Source: JAVRLB01 sp049965455 (GTDB taxonomy: Archaea; Thermoplasmatota; Thermoplasmata; Thermoplasmatales; ARK-15). From it: DNA of 12,554 nucleotides. The notes under the pieces were generated by a model that was not told the origin of the DNA, searched no databases, and saw only the letters and a list, made by a program, of their open reading frames with translations. Below, piece after piece: positions 5,819 to 12,554 of this stretch (position 1 is its first letter; each line of letters starts with the position of its first letter). Location of the stretch: positions 1-12,554 of the forward strand of contig JBMFWH010000041.1 of the NCBI GenBank assembly GCA_049965455.1, given 5' to 3'. Both the position numbers and the translations under genes were made by a program.

Positions 5819-7205
5819 TTTGATCTGCTCTCCTTCTTAAATATTCTCCTCTTGTATAAAGCACTTTCATTGCTTTAACTGTTCTTTCAATACTAGGATA
5901 TGCAGGAATATTATATTGCTCAAACTTTCTTAACATAGGTCTTGCATATGCCCCACCAATAACTCCGACTACAATAGGTTTTTCTCTAATGTTCTCCCAT
6001 ATTATATCAATTATGCTCTCTGTTATATATTTCGTTTGGAAAAGCGCATAAGCTATAATGCCATCCACATTATCATCTTTGTTAAGAAGCTTTAAAATTT
6101 CTCGGTATTGTTGATCTCCACCACCAGCAGTTATATCAATAGGGTTTTCAGCGGATGCAAATGGAGCGATGATATTTTTTATCTGCTCTTTTGTCTCTGC
6201 TTTCAATTCTGCCATCTTCAAGCCTATGCCGTTAATTGATGCTGAAACATAATCTGTAGTTACGACGCCCACTCCCCCCGCAGTAGTAAGTATTGCCAGT
6301 CTGTTACCATTTAGAGGTTTTTGATAGGCCAATACACGCGCATAGTCTACAAGTTCTGTTTCGCTGTAAGCCCTTATAACACCAGATTGTTTGAATACTC
6401 CGTCTATTATTTTATCATCGCTACCTAATGCACCAGTATGTAATGAGGCAGCTTTAACCCCTTGTTCAGTTCTGCCTGCCTTCAATACTACTAAGGGCTT
6501 CTTTTTAGTGAATTCTCTGGCTAATTGCGCAAATGCACGACCATTCTTAAAGTTTTCGATATAATATAATATAGCTTTTGTTTTGTCATCGTTTGAAAAA
6601 TATTTTAAAAGCTCGTTTTCATCGATATCAATTCTGTTTCCCAAACTTACAAATGCTGAAAAACCGACATTTAAATCTGCAAAAGAGTCCATTGTCAACA
6701 ACCCTAGTGCTCCACTTTGGGAAATAAACGCAAGAGACCCGTCTTTGGGATATGATATCTTATCTGGATCTGTAAGGGCAGTATTTACCTTACTTTGAGG
6801 CACATAAATCCCGACCGTGTTAGGTCCTATTAATCTGCTGCTACCTTTCTTTAAGTACTCTTTAATCTCTTTTTCTCTCAATTCTCCTTCTTTACCAGAT
6901 TCAGAAAAACCACCGGCAATAGGAATTATAAATTTTACTTCGGCCTCAACGCACTCTTTTACTGTTTCTGGTACGTATTCTGCAGGAAGTACGATTATTG
7001 CCAGATCCACTTTCTCATCAATGTCTTTTAATGTTTTATAACATTTTAATCCCATTATATCAGAAATTTTAGGATTAATTGGATATATCTTCCCATCATA
7101 CTTTTCTGAAATTAGGTTTTTTAATATTACATTTCCAATCTTATTCTCATCTTTTGAAGCGCCAATTACTGCGATGGATCTGGGGCTAAAAAGTTGCTTA
7201 AACAT
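5805..7205 (-). CDS. acdA: ADP-forming acetate/acyl-CoA ligase, alpha subunit
   Basis: The 466-residue product is the CoA- and acyl-binding subunit. A Rossmann CoA-binding domain opens the protein (SIAVIGASKDENKIGN, 10-25), followed by succinyl-CoA-ligase-like domains with IGPNTVG (126-132) and AFISQSGALG (159-168). The phosphorylated catalytic histidine is H256 in AASLHTGALG. Other family marks are the GGVGVVTTDY segment (310-319) and NPIDITAGG (354-362). It is transcribed leftward and followed by overlapping acdB, so both subunits come from one message in equal supply. The ATG at 7205 follows a TATA-like element at 7226-7240 without a Shine-Dalgarno sequence. Separate alpha and beta genes are the arrangement known from Pyrococcus. 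Substrate could be acetate or branched or aryl acids. Confidence 0.94.
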   Translation of the reverse strand: MFKQLFSPRSIAVIGASKDENKIGNVILKNLISEKYDGKIYPINPKISDIMGLKCYKTLKDIDEKVDLAIIVLPAEYVPETVKECVEAEVKFIIPIAGGFSESGKEGELREKEIKEYLKKGSSRLIGPNTVGIYVPQSKVNTALTDPDKISYPKDGSLAFISQSGALGLLTMDSFADLNVGFSAFVSLGNRIDIDENELLKYFSNDDKTKAILYYIENFKNGRAFAQLAREFTKKKPLVVLKAGRTEQGVKAASLHTGALGSDDKIIDGVFKQSGVIRAYSETELVDYARVLAYQKPLNGNRLAILTTAGGVGVVTTDYVSASINGIGLKMAELKAETKEQIKNIIAPFASAENPIDITAGGGDQQYREILKLLNKDDNVDGIIAYALFQTKYITESIIDIIWENIREKPIVVGVIGGAYARPMLRKFEQYNIPAYPSIERTVKAMKVLYTRGEYLRRRADQNGSY

Positions 7206-7225
7206 TTCAAGACTGGTAAATATCT

Positions 7226-7240
7226 AATATTAAATAAAAG
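7226..7240 (-). promoter_or_regulatory. TATA element for the acdA-acdB(-dp1) cluster
   Basis: The minus strand reads CTTTTATTTAATATT, with the TTTAATAT core centred about 26 bases before the acdA ATG. This fits leaderless initiation. It shares a 131-base divergent intergenic region with dphB. Confidence 0.45.
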
Positions 7241-7307
7241 TTTCACTTTTTATGTATCATAAAAAATTATTATCACATATAGAGCTTAAAAGATCAAAGA
7301 TGAAAAG

Positions 7308-7315
7308 CTTAATAG
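7308..7315 (+). promoter_or_regulatory. TATA-like element for dphB
   Basis: CTTAATAG is centred about 26 bases before the dphB ATG. There is no Shine-Dalgarno sequence in front of the ATG (AATTTAAGATTT). A second candidate, GATATAAAT (7315-7323), is too close to the start codon for a leaderless transcript. Confidence 0.4.
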
Positions 7316-7336
7316 ATATAAATCAATTTAAGATTT

Positions 7337-8101
7337 ATGCTAAAGTTAGTTGGATTGGGTCTATACGATGAAAAAGATATGTCTATTAAAGCTTATGAGA
7401 ATATCAAAGAAGGGGATTATATATTTATAGAGTTTTATACCTCTTATTTGATGGGCACTTCTATTGAAAAGCTGGAAAAATTAACTGAAAAAAAAATAAA
7501 GATGCTTTCTAGAGAGGATGTAGAAAATGAGAGAATGTTACTAGACCTTGCTAAAAATAATAAAGTATTACTATTATCGGCAGGGGATCCACTAATCGCA
7601 ACCACCCATATTGCTTTGAGGCTCAAGGCTTTTGAAGAGGGCATCCCTGTAGAAATTATACATGGTACTTCAATACAATGCGTAGTACCAGGGTTATTAG
7701 GACTGCAAAACTATAAATTTGGAAGGGTCGTGACAATCCCATATCCTGAAAATGAAATTTATTCAAAGAGCGTTTATGATTTTATTAAAAACAACTTGGA
7801 TTCCGGATTGCATACCTTGGTTCTGCTAGATATTAAACAGGATAGGTTCATGACCGCTAATGAAGCACTAAAAATACTTGTTAAAATGGAAGAAATTTTT
7901 AAAAGTAAAGTAATTGAAAATAAAACAATTGTAGCAGTAGTCTCACAGGCTGGCTCTGTAAATCCGACATTAACTTCAGGCACTATAGAGAAATTAATGG
8001 ATAAAGATTTTGGCCCAACGCTGCATACTATGGTTATAGTTGGTAAATTGCATTTTATGGAAGAAGAGGCTTTAAAAAAATTAACAAAATCTTTTTACTG
8101 A
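7337..8101 (+). CDS. dphB: Diphthine synthase (EF-2 histidine methyltransferase)
   Basis: The 254-residue product transfers methyl groups from S-adenosylmethionine to the modified histidine of elongation factor 2, the second step of diphthamide synthesis. It has the tetrapyrrole-methylase fold: an N-terminal LVGLGLYDEKDMS loop (4-16), the methylase signature LLSAGDPLIATTH (79-91), and the conserved HGTSIQ (109-114) that shapes the SAM pocket. C-terminal segments VAVVSQAGS and GPTLHTMVIVGKLHFMEEEAL are typical of the archaeal enzyme. Length is normal. The gene is alone on its transcript: divergent from acdA and closed by a hairpin-plus-T-tract that begins at its own stop codon. Confidence 0.95.
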   Translation: MLKLVGLGLYDEKDMSIKAYENIKEGDYIFIEFYTSYLMGTSIEKLEKLTEKKIKMLSREDVENERMLLDLAKNNKVLLLSAGDPLIATTHIALRLKAFEEGIPVEIIHGTSIQCVVPGLLGLQNYKFGRVVTIPYPENEIYSKSVYDFIKNNLDSGLHTLVLLDIKQDRFMTANEALKILVKMEEIFKSKVIENKTIVAVVSQAGSVNPTLTSGTIEKLMDKDFGPTLHTMVIVGKLHFMEEEALKKLTKSFY

Positions 8102-8122
8102 ACTTCCTTTAGTTCATTTTTT
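8099..8122 (+). terminator. Hairpin plus T-tract terminator overlapping the dphB stop
   Basis: TGAACT (8099-8104, beginning with the stop codon) pairs perfectly with AGTTCA (8111-8116) across a 6-base loop, and six T follow (8117-8122). Confidence 0.5.
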
Positions 8123-8128
8123 ATCAAG

Positions 8129-8163
8129 TTATCAAAAAAAAATTTATGCACCATTTTTGATAA
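8129..8163. repeat. 10-base inverted repeat beside the ferritin-like gene promoter
   Basis: TTATCAAAAA (8129-8138) and TTTTTGATAA (8154-8163) are perfect inverted copies 15 bases apart. A further direct copy of TTATCAA precedes at 8121-8127. The right arm ends just before the probable TATA element at 8165-8176. It could be an operator, a second terminator hairpin for dphB, or a by-product of A/T tracts. Confidence 0.55.
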
Positions 8164-8164
8164 A

Positions 8165-8176
8165 AATTTTATAATA
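8165..8176 (+). promoter_or_regulatory. TATA element for the ferritin-like gene
   Basis: ATTTTATAATAG contains a good TATA core (TTTATAAT) centred near 8171. The predicted transcript start is near 8196, giving a leader of about 10 bases before the ATG at 8207. Confidence 0.45.
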
Positions 8177-8206
8177 GAGGAGCTTAATGTTAAACAGGTA
8201 AACCTT

Positions 8207-8731
8207 ATGGAAATGAGTTACTTTAACAAAATAGATACTGATGAAATTATAGCAATGGCTGCCTATTCCGAAGATGAATCATACAACTTTTATCTTGCTC
8301 TGGCAGATCAAGTAAATAATGATTTTTTGAAAGAGAAACTTAGATATCTTGCTGATCAAGAAAAATTTCACAAGAAGATACTGATAGATCTCAATGAAAA
8401 CTTATTTGGGAAGAAAGAAGTTAAAGAGCCATCAAAAAAATATCCTTTTGAATGCTTCATAAAAAATGCGAATGTACATAATATTAACTCATTACTAGAA
8501 GCGATAGAGATAGCAATGAACTGTGAAAAGAGAGCAGAAACAATCTATAAAACAATCTCTACAAGATTAAAAGATAAATACGCAAAAAAGATCTTTTTAT
8601 ATTTGTCAAATATGGAAAAGCAGCATTATCTTGCACTTAAAGGAGATTATGACTTTTTCAATAAATTTACAGGATCTATTGATGAGTTAAATAAAAAATC
8701 ATCATTTATGGGCATAAAATTCAAAAAATAA
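8207..8731 (+). CDS. Ferritin-like / rubrerythrin-type diiron four-helix protein
   Basis: The 174-residue, lysine-rich soluble protein has the repeated Glu...ExxH pattern of a four-helix diiron bundle. In the first half E22 (AYSEDESYNFY) and E52/H55 (QEKFHKKI) supply ligands. In the second half these are E107 (NCEKRAETIY) and E137/H140 (MEKQHYLAL). There is no C-terminal rubredoxin CxxC module, so it is not a full rubrerythrin, and it lacks signal or membrane segments. The likely role is peroxide or oxygen detoxification, or iron handling, but the reaction cannot be read from sequence. Initiation at 8207 or at the in-frame ATG 8213 is possible. AGGT at 8196-8199 is a weak Shine-Dalgarno candidate. 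It stands alone between dphB and rpl15e. Confidence 0.78.
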   Translation: MEMSYFNKIDTDEIIAMAAYSEDESYNFYLALADQVNNDFLKEKLRYLADQEKFHKKILIDLNENLFGKKEVKEPSKKYPFECFIKNANVHNINSLLEAIEIAMNCEKRAETIYKTISTRLKDKYAKKIFLYLSNMEKQHYLALKGDYDFFNKFTGSIDELNKKSSFMGIKFKK

Positions 8732-8854
8732 TTTTATCCTATCTTTTTGATCTTTTAGAGTTTTATACAAATAAACATTTAAAGCAATGAATATTTCCTG
8801 AGAAAATAAGAAATGGTATGCGTTTATCGTTAAAAGAGAACGAGCATAGAAACA

Positions 8855-8954
8855 GTTAAATAACCCATAAAATTACTGATAAGATCACATGCACTAAAAG
8901 GGCGATGTTCTAGTGATTAGAGAAGCCCGTAAACGTATAGGAGTTTGATAGTAT
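8855..8954 (+). promoter_or_regulatory. Promoter and structured leader of rpl15e
   Basis: TATA candidates are GTTAAATAAC (8855-8864) and CCATAAAATT (8865-8874). Both lie 85 or more bases before the ATG, so unlike its neighbours this gene has a 5' leader of roughly 60-70 bases. The leader can fold: GGGC (8900-8903) with GCCC (8925-8928), and inside it TTCTA (8908-8912) with TAGAG (8918-8922, one T-G pair) around a GTGAT loop. AGGAG (8939-8943) is the probable Shine-Dalgarno, 11 bases before the ATG. Between 8732 and 8854 I see only AT-rich spacer with T-rich stretches that may end the ferritin-like transcript. Confidence 0.4.
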
Positions 8955-9545
8955 ATGGTTGACGAAAAAACTAAAGCTAGGAATATGTATGGTTTCATAC
9001 GAGAAGCATGGAATAAACCAAAAGATACCTATGTAAGGAAATTACAGTGGGAAAGATTGATAGAATGGAGAAAATCCCCTACCGTCACGAGAGTGGAGCA
9101 CCCTACAAGATTAGATAGAGCAAGGGCTCTTGGATATAAAGCAAAACAAGGATATATAATTGTTAGAGCACGCGTTCGTAGAGGTGGGTTAAACAAGCCA
9201 CAAATAAGAGCAGGTAGAAGGCCGAAGCGAAGAGGTATTATAAAAATTACCATGAAAAAAAGCATACAGCGAATTGCTGAAGAACGAGCCAACAAACATT
9301 ATCCGAACATGGAAGTTTTAAATTCGTATTGGGTAGGACAAGATGGAAGACATAAGTATTATGAGGTCATATTGGTTGACAGGTCCCATCCAGTAATCAA
9401 AAATGATCCAAAGATTTCATGGATTTCAAACCAGAGAGGAAGAGCACAGAGAGGTAAGACAAGAGTTGGCCAGAAAAACAGAGGACTTACCAAAAAAGGA
9501 AGAGGTAGTGAGAATAGCAGACCTTCAGTAAATGCAAATAAATAA
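8955..9545 (+). CDS. rpl15e: Large-subunit ribosomal protein eL15 (L15e)
   Basis: The 196-residue product is a strongly basic component of the archaeal/eukaryotic 50S/60S core that winds through 23S rRNA. The signature sequence is continuous from the N-terminus (MYGFIREAWNKPKDTYVRK) through HPTRLDRARALGYKAKQGY (about 49-67) and VRVRRGG-like VRARVRRGGLNKP. The mid region HPVIKNDPKISWI and the disordered basic C-tail RGLTKKGRGSENSRPS are also typical. Length is normal. A stop codon at 8949 in the same frame excludes upstream extension. It has a longer leader than the other genes and an AGGAG site. The glycosyltransferase gene follows after 38 bases and might be partly read through, although T-rich sequence (9547-9560) intervenes. 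Confidence 0.97.
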   Translation: MVDEKTKARNMYGFIREAWNKPKDTYVRKLQWERLIEWRKSPTVTRVEHPTRLDRARALGYKAKQGYIIVRARVRRGGLNKPQIRAGRRPKRRGIIKITMKKSIQRIAEERANKHYPNMEVLNSYWVGQDGRHKYYEVILVDRSHPVIKNDPKISWISNQRGRAQRGKTRVGQKNRGLTKKGRGSENSRPSVNANK

Positions 9546-9583
9546 TTTTAAATTTTTGTTTGTTATAAAATATCGATTCGAAA

Positions 9584-10717
9584 ATGTTAAAAATATTGCA
9601 GGTTAGTGATCTTGCCACTCCGCACTTAGGTGGGACCGAAAAGATAGTGTGGAAATATTCTACTTTATTGAAAGATAGAGGAAATGAAATATCTATATAT
9701 ACTCTTTCAATACCCAGTACCAAGGAATTTGAGGTAATAGACGGTATCAAAATATACAGGAAATCAAAAATAAAATATTTTTCAATAGGCTTTGATAAAA
9801 AACTCATAAATTTTGACATTGTGCATACTCATTCCATGATAAACTCAATAACCCTAAATCTATATAAAAAATTGAACAGAGACAGTGTGGTTATAAGCCA
9901 TTATCACGATGGTTACGATCAGCTGTTGAAAGAATATTCTGATGGATCTAATAGAAAAAAATTGGAAAAATTTGTTCCTTTTTTAATTCGCGGGGATTTT
10001 GATTGCTATATAACCCCCAGCAACTATGCAAAAGATAAGCTCGTAAAATTCGGAGTTAAAAGAGACAAGATAGAGGTGCTACCACATGGTGTTGAAGATT
10101 TCAGTTCATACGATAAAACTCTGATCCGGAAGAAGTATGGCATTGATAAAAAAAGTAAGATAATAGGATTTGTTGGGAGATTAACAAAAACCAAAGGCCC
10201 GCAGTATCTTGTGGATTTAATGCCTGAAATTTTAAAAAATGTGGATGCGACGCTAATGCTTGTAGGTCCTAACCCTGACCAAAAATTAAATGGTTTTATA
10301 GGTTTACAAGATCAGCTAAAGAGAAGAGTAAAAGAGCTGAACATCGAAAAAAACGTAGTTTTTACAGGTCCAATACAATACACAGATATGCCCTATTATT
10401 ATAATGCCTTTGATGTTTTGGCTGCTCCAACCATTTCTGAGGCTTTCGGGCTGTCTATTCTGGAATCATTAAATGCCGGAAAACCAGTTGTAGCGTTTAA
10501 CAGCACTGCTGTACCGGAACTAGTGATAGATGGAAAAAATGGCATTTTGATTGACCCTTCAAATTATGAAAAAATGGGCTCTGCAATAATAAAAATATTA
10601 ACTGACCAGGATCTTTATATGAAATACTCTGATTTTGCAAAAGATTTCGTAAAAAACTATCGCTGGAACAATATAATAGATGAGCTCTTGAAAATCTATA
10701 ACAAATTTTTATCTTGA
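9584..10717 (+). CDS. GT4-type glycosyltransferase (GT-B fold)
   Basis: The 377-residue product probably transfers a sugar from a nucleotide-sugar donor to a lipid, glycan or protein acceptor at the cytoplasmic face. The N-terminal Rossmann half has the glycine loop HLGGTEK (14-20) and HTHS/HYHDG acceptor-side histidines. The donor half carries FVGRLTKTKGPQYL (196-209; R199 and K204 contact the diphosphate). It also has the EX7E pair E286/E294 in SEAFGLSILES, then GKPVVAFNSTAVPELV. No membrane segment is obvious. The ATG at 9584 has no Shine-Dalgarno. A TATA-like TTATAAAATA (9563-9572) is slightly close for a leaderless start, so the promoter is unsure. No other cell-surface sugar genes are nearby, so acceptor and pathway are unknown. 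The last 9 bases overlap the convergent pyrG. Confidence 0.9.
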   Translation: MLKILQVSDLATPHLGGTEKIVWKYSTLLKDRGNEISIYTLSIPSTKEFEVIDGIKIYRKSKIKYFSIGFDKKLINFDIVHTHSMINSITLNLYKKLNRDSVVISHYHDGYDQLLKEYSDGSNRKKLEKFVPFLIRGDFDCYITPSNYAKDKLVKFGVKRDKIEVLPHGVEDFSSYDKTLIRKKYGIDKKSKIIGFVGRLTKTKGPQYLVDLMPEILKNVDATLMLVGPNPDQKLNGFIGLQDQLKRRVKELNIEKNVVFTGPIQYTDMPYYYNAFDVLAAPTISEAFGLSILESLNAGKPVVAFNSTAVPELVIDGKNGILIDPSNYEKMGSAIIKILTDQDLYMKYSDFAKDFVKNYRWNNIIDELLKIYNKFLS

Positions 10718-12307
10718 TTTTTTGTTTTTATATACGTTTTCTATGAATGCTTTATGCAGCACAGACGGCTCTTGAGGCCTTGACTTGAATTCTGGGTGAA
10801 ATTGTGAGCCTATATAAAATGGATGACCTTTTACCTCCAAAATTTCCATTCTAGTTCTGGTTTCGTCTACACCCGTAAATATCATTCCTTTATTTTCAAG
10901 ATCCGGGATATACTTGGGATTAACTTCATATCTATGCCTGTGCCTTTCATATATTTCTGTTTTTCCGTACCATTCAAAGGCCCTGCTTTCTTTTTTGATT
11001 ATTATCTTCTGCGCGCCTAATCTCATAGTGCCACCAAGATTTTTAATATCTTGCTGCTCTGGCAGCAGATCAATAACTGGATTTGTTGTGTCCGGATCAA
11101 ATTCAGTACTTATTGCATCTTTCAAGCCCAATACATTTCTTGCATATTCAATAACTGCTATTTGAAATCCCAGACATATACCCAAGAATGGTATCTTGTT
11201 CTCTCTAGCATACTTTGCGGCTAACATCTTACCTTCTATACCCCTTTTCCCAAATCCACCAGGAATAATTATTCCATCTAAATTTTCAAGTGAAACCTTT
11301 CCTTCTTCAATATCCTCCGAATCAATCCATACAATATTTATCTTTATTTTCAAAGAGGAACTCACATGAACAAAAGCTTCTCTGTGACTCAGATATGAGT
11401 CTTTTAAATGCACATACTTGCCAATAAAGCCAATATTTACCTCTCCTTTGGCGCCATTTAAATTATCCAAAAACGCTTCTACATCTTTTAGATCAGATTT
11501 TCCATCCGAAAGACCTAGTTTTCTGAAAATATAGTCTCCCAAGTTCTGTTTTTCAAAAACTAATGGCAATTCATATACGCTTTTGACGTTTATTGCACTA
11601 ATTACTGCTTCCAACGGAACATCACAAAAATTAGATATCTTAGTTTTCGTATCTGTACCTAACGGTCTCGTAGTCCTGCCAATAATTATGTCAGGCTGTA
11701 TCCCTATTGCTCTCAATTCTTTTACACTGTGTTGAGTAGGCTTTGTTTTCTGCTCTCCAACAACTTCTAGCTCTGGTATTAACGTTGTGTGCACAAACAA
11801 CCTGTTTCCTTCTCCTACTTCACGACCCAGCTCTCTTAAAGCTTCTAAAAAAGGCATTGATTCTATGTCTCCTACTGTACCCCCAACTTCTATTAATATC
11901 ACATCAGCATTGCTTTTCTTTGCTACATAGTTTATTCTTCTTTTAATTTCATCCGTGATGTGTGGAATTATCTGCACTGTTTTTCCTAAATAATCTCCCC
12001 TCCTCTCTTTTTCTATTACTGTTTGATACACTTTTCCTGTTGTAATATTATTCTCTCTTGTTAAGTTAATGTTCAAAAACCGTTCGTAGTTTCCAAGGTC
12101 TAAGTCTACTTCTCCTCCATCATCCAGAACAAATACTTCTCCATGCTGATATGGATTCATGGTTCCTGCATCATAGTTAATGTAAGGATCTATTTTTATG
12201 GCTGTAACTTTTAATTTTCTGGCTTGTAATATTTTACCGATGCTGGAAGTGGTTACTCCTTTACCAAGCCCGGATATTACCCCGCCAGTTACTATTATGA
12301 ATTTCAT
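10709..12307 (-). CDS. pyrG: CTP synthase (glutamine hydrolysing)
   Basis: The 532-residue enzyme makes CTP from UTP, ATP and glutamine, the last step of pyrimidine nucleotide synthesis. The synthetase half begins with the P-loop-like GGVISGLGKG (8-17) and includes KIDPYINYDAGTM and the EVGGTVGDIES segment. The C-terminal class I glutamine amidotransferase has nucleophile C378 (GICLGFQ) and the dyad H504/E506 (QFHPEF). The ATG at 12307 is chosen because the family starts MKFIIVTGG. In-frame ATG 12316 and TTG 12322 would add unconserved residues. A TATA-like TTTAAG lies 28 bases upstream. The stop overlaps the convergent glycosyltransferase stop by 9 bases, and the T-runs at 10718-10729, inside pyrG, may terminate that gene. 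Confidence 0.97.
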   Translation of the reverse strand: MKFIIVTGGVISGLGKGVTTSSIGKILQARKLKVTAIKIDPYINYDAGTMNPYQHGEVFVLDDGGEVDLDLGNYERFLNINLTRENNITTGKVYQTVIEKERRGDYLGKTVQIIPHITDEIKRRINYVAKKSNADVILIEVGGTVGDIESMPFLEALRELGREVGEGNRLFVHTTLIPELEVVGEQKTKPTQHSVKELRAIGIQPDIIIGRTTRPLGTDTKTKISNFCDVPLEAVISAINVKSVYELPLVFEKQNLGDYIFRKLGLSDGKSDLKDVEAFLDNLNGAKGEVNIGFIGKYVHLKDSYLSHREAFVHVSSSLKIKINIVWIDSEDIEEGKVSLENLDGIIIPGGFGKRGIEGKMLAAKYARENKIPFLGICLGFQIAVIEYARNVLGLKDAISTEFDPDTTNPVIDLLPEQQDIKNLGGTMRLGAQKIIIKKESRAFEWYGKTEIYERHRHRYEVNPKYIPDLENKGMIFTGVDETRTRMEILEVKGHPFYIGSQFHPEFKSRPQEPSVLHKAFIENVYKNKKSR

Positions 12308-12330
12308 AAAACACATATACAATCAAAAAA

Positions 12331-12340
12331 CTTAAACATT
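12331..12340 (-). promoter_or_regulatory. TATA-like element for pyrG
   Basis: The minus strand reads AATGTTTAAG, centred about 28 bases before ATG 12307 with no Shine-Dalgarno sequence between them. This supports a leaderless message starting at that ATG rather than at the upstream in-frame codons. Confidence 0.45.
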
Positions 12341-12501
12341 TCTATTTTTGGTAATAGGTCACGATTCTGAAGTTAAGTTTTCATAAAAGCTAGTATTATG
12401 CGTAATTTTTATGGTATCTAAAGGATATATAATATATTTTATTTTGTAATAATAATAAATTTAGAATCCATTGTATTAAACTTGAGTTTCGCAAAAAATA
12501 A

Positions 12502-12554
12502 ATGAAAAAAATTATTGCAGACCCTGTAATATTTGGATTTTTTATCTATTTTAC
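12502..12554 (+). CDS. Possible 5' end of a rightward gene leaving the window (hydrophobic N-terminus)
   Basis: ATG 12502 opens 17 codons without a stop up to the window edge, reading MKKIIADPVIFGFFIYF. A short lysine start followed by a hydrophobic stretch would fit a membrane segment or signal anchor. A TATA-like GTATTAAAC (12474-12482) is centred about 24 bases upstream, as for the leaderless genes in this window. The open stretch is too short to prove coding. Between the pyrG start and this ATG (12308-12501) I see only AT-rich spacer. Confidence 0.3.
   Translation, partial: MKKIIADPVIFGFFIYF

Noticed and set aside
7125..7132. Fourth ATGTAATA copy (minus strand)
   Set aside because: It lies within acdA codons (NVI) with no TATA box beside it, so it is treated as a chance match.
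8900..8928. Leader hairpin as a kink-turn or H/ACA guide RNA
   Set aside because: The internal loop GATG/AA does not give the tandem G-A pairs of a kink-turn, and no ACA tail or guide pocket of proper length is visible.
12308..12322. Extension of pyrG to TTG 12322 or ATG 12316
   Set aside because: CTP synthases begin with MKFIIVTGG-like sequence, and the TATA spacing fits ATG 12307.
12414..12459. Tiny frame after ATG 12414 (12 codons, MVSKGYII...)
   Set aside because: It is short, AT-composition driven, overlaps a TATA-like tract and has no Shine-Dalgarno sequence or recognisable residues.
1..12554. Mobile elements, CRISPR arrays, defence or toxin systems
   Set aside because: No transposase, integrase, spaced direct repeats, terminal inverted repeats or small paired genes were seen; genes are tightly packed core functions.

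Overview
The window is a compact stretch of an AT-rich archaeal chromosome, nearly all of it housekeeping genes. The small subunit of DNA polymerase D, ribosomal protein L15e, diphthine synthase, the ADP-forming acyl-CoA synthetase pair, archaeal-type RNase Z and a tRNA-Tyr with an intron at 37/38 place it firmly in the Archaea. PolD argues for a euryarchaeal lineage. The base composition, short intergenic gaps and apparently leaderless promoters resemble Thermoplasmatales, but that last step is an inference of moderate confidence.

Left part (1-2630): the first codons of a leftward gene leave the window at position 1. Next are a leftward AbrB-PhoU regulator and, divergent from it, a phosphate:H+ symporter of the PHS/Pho84 type. 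All three promoters carry ATGTAATA at or within 2 bases of the TATA box, so this looks like a small phosphate-uptake control locus. A hairpin terminator follows the transporter.

Middle (2688-7205): a leftward intron-containing tRNA-Tyr lies back to back with rnz, whose product trims tRNA 3' ends. Then comes a leftward cluster read acdA-acdB-dp1: both subunits of an ADP-forming acyl-CoA synthetase, overlapping by 14 bases, followed after 39 bases by the PolD exonuclease subunit.

Right part (7337-12554): rightward dphB (modifies EF-2), a small diiron ferritin-like protein with an inverted repeat beside its promoter, rpl15e with an unusually long leader, and a GT4-type glycosyltransferase. The glycosyltransferase overlaps the 3' end of leftward pyrG (CTP synthase) by 9 bases. 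A rightward reading frame opens at 12502 and leaves the window.

Most start codons sit about 24-30 bases downstream of a TATA-like box with no Shine-Dalgarno sequence, which suggests leaderless mRNAs. The symporter and L15e genes are exceptions. I found no mobile element, CRISPR array, toxin-antitoxin pair or phage gene. The points worth a second look are regulatory or RNA-level rather than a new multi-gene system.
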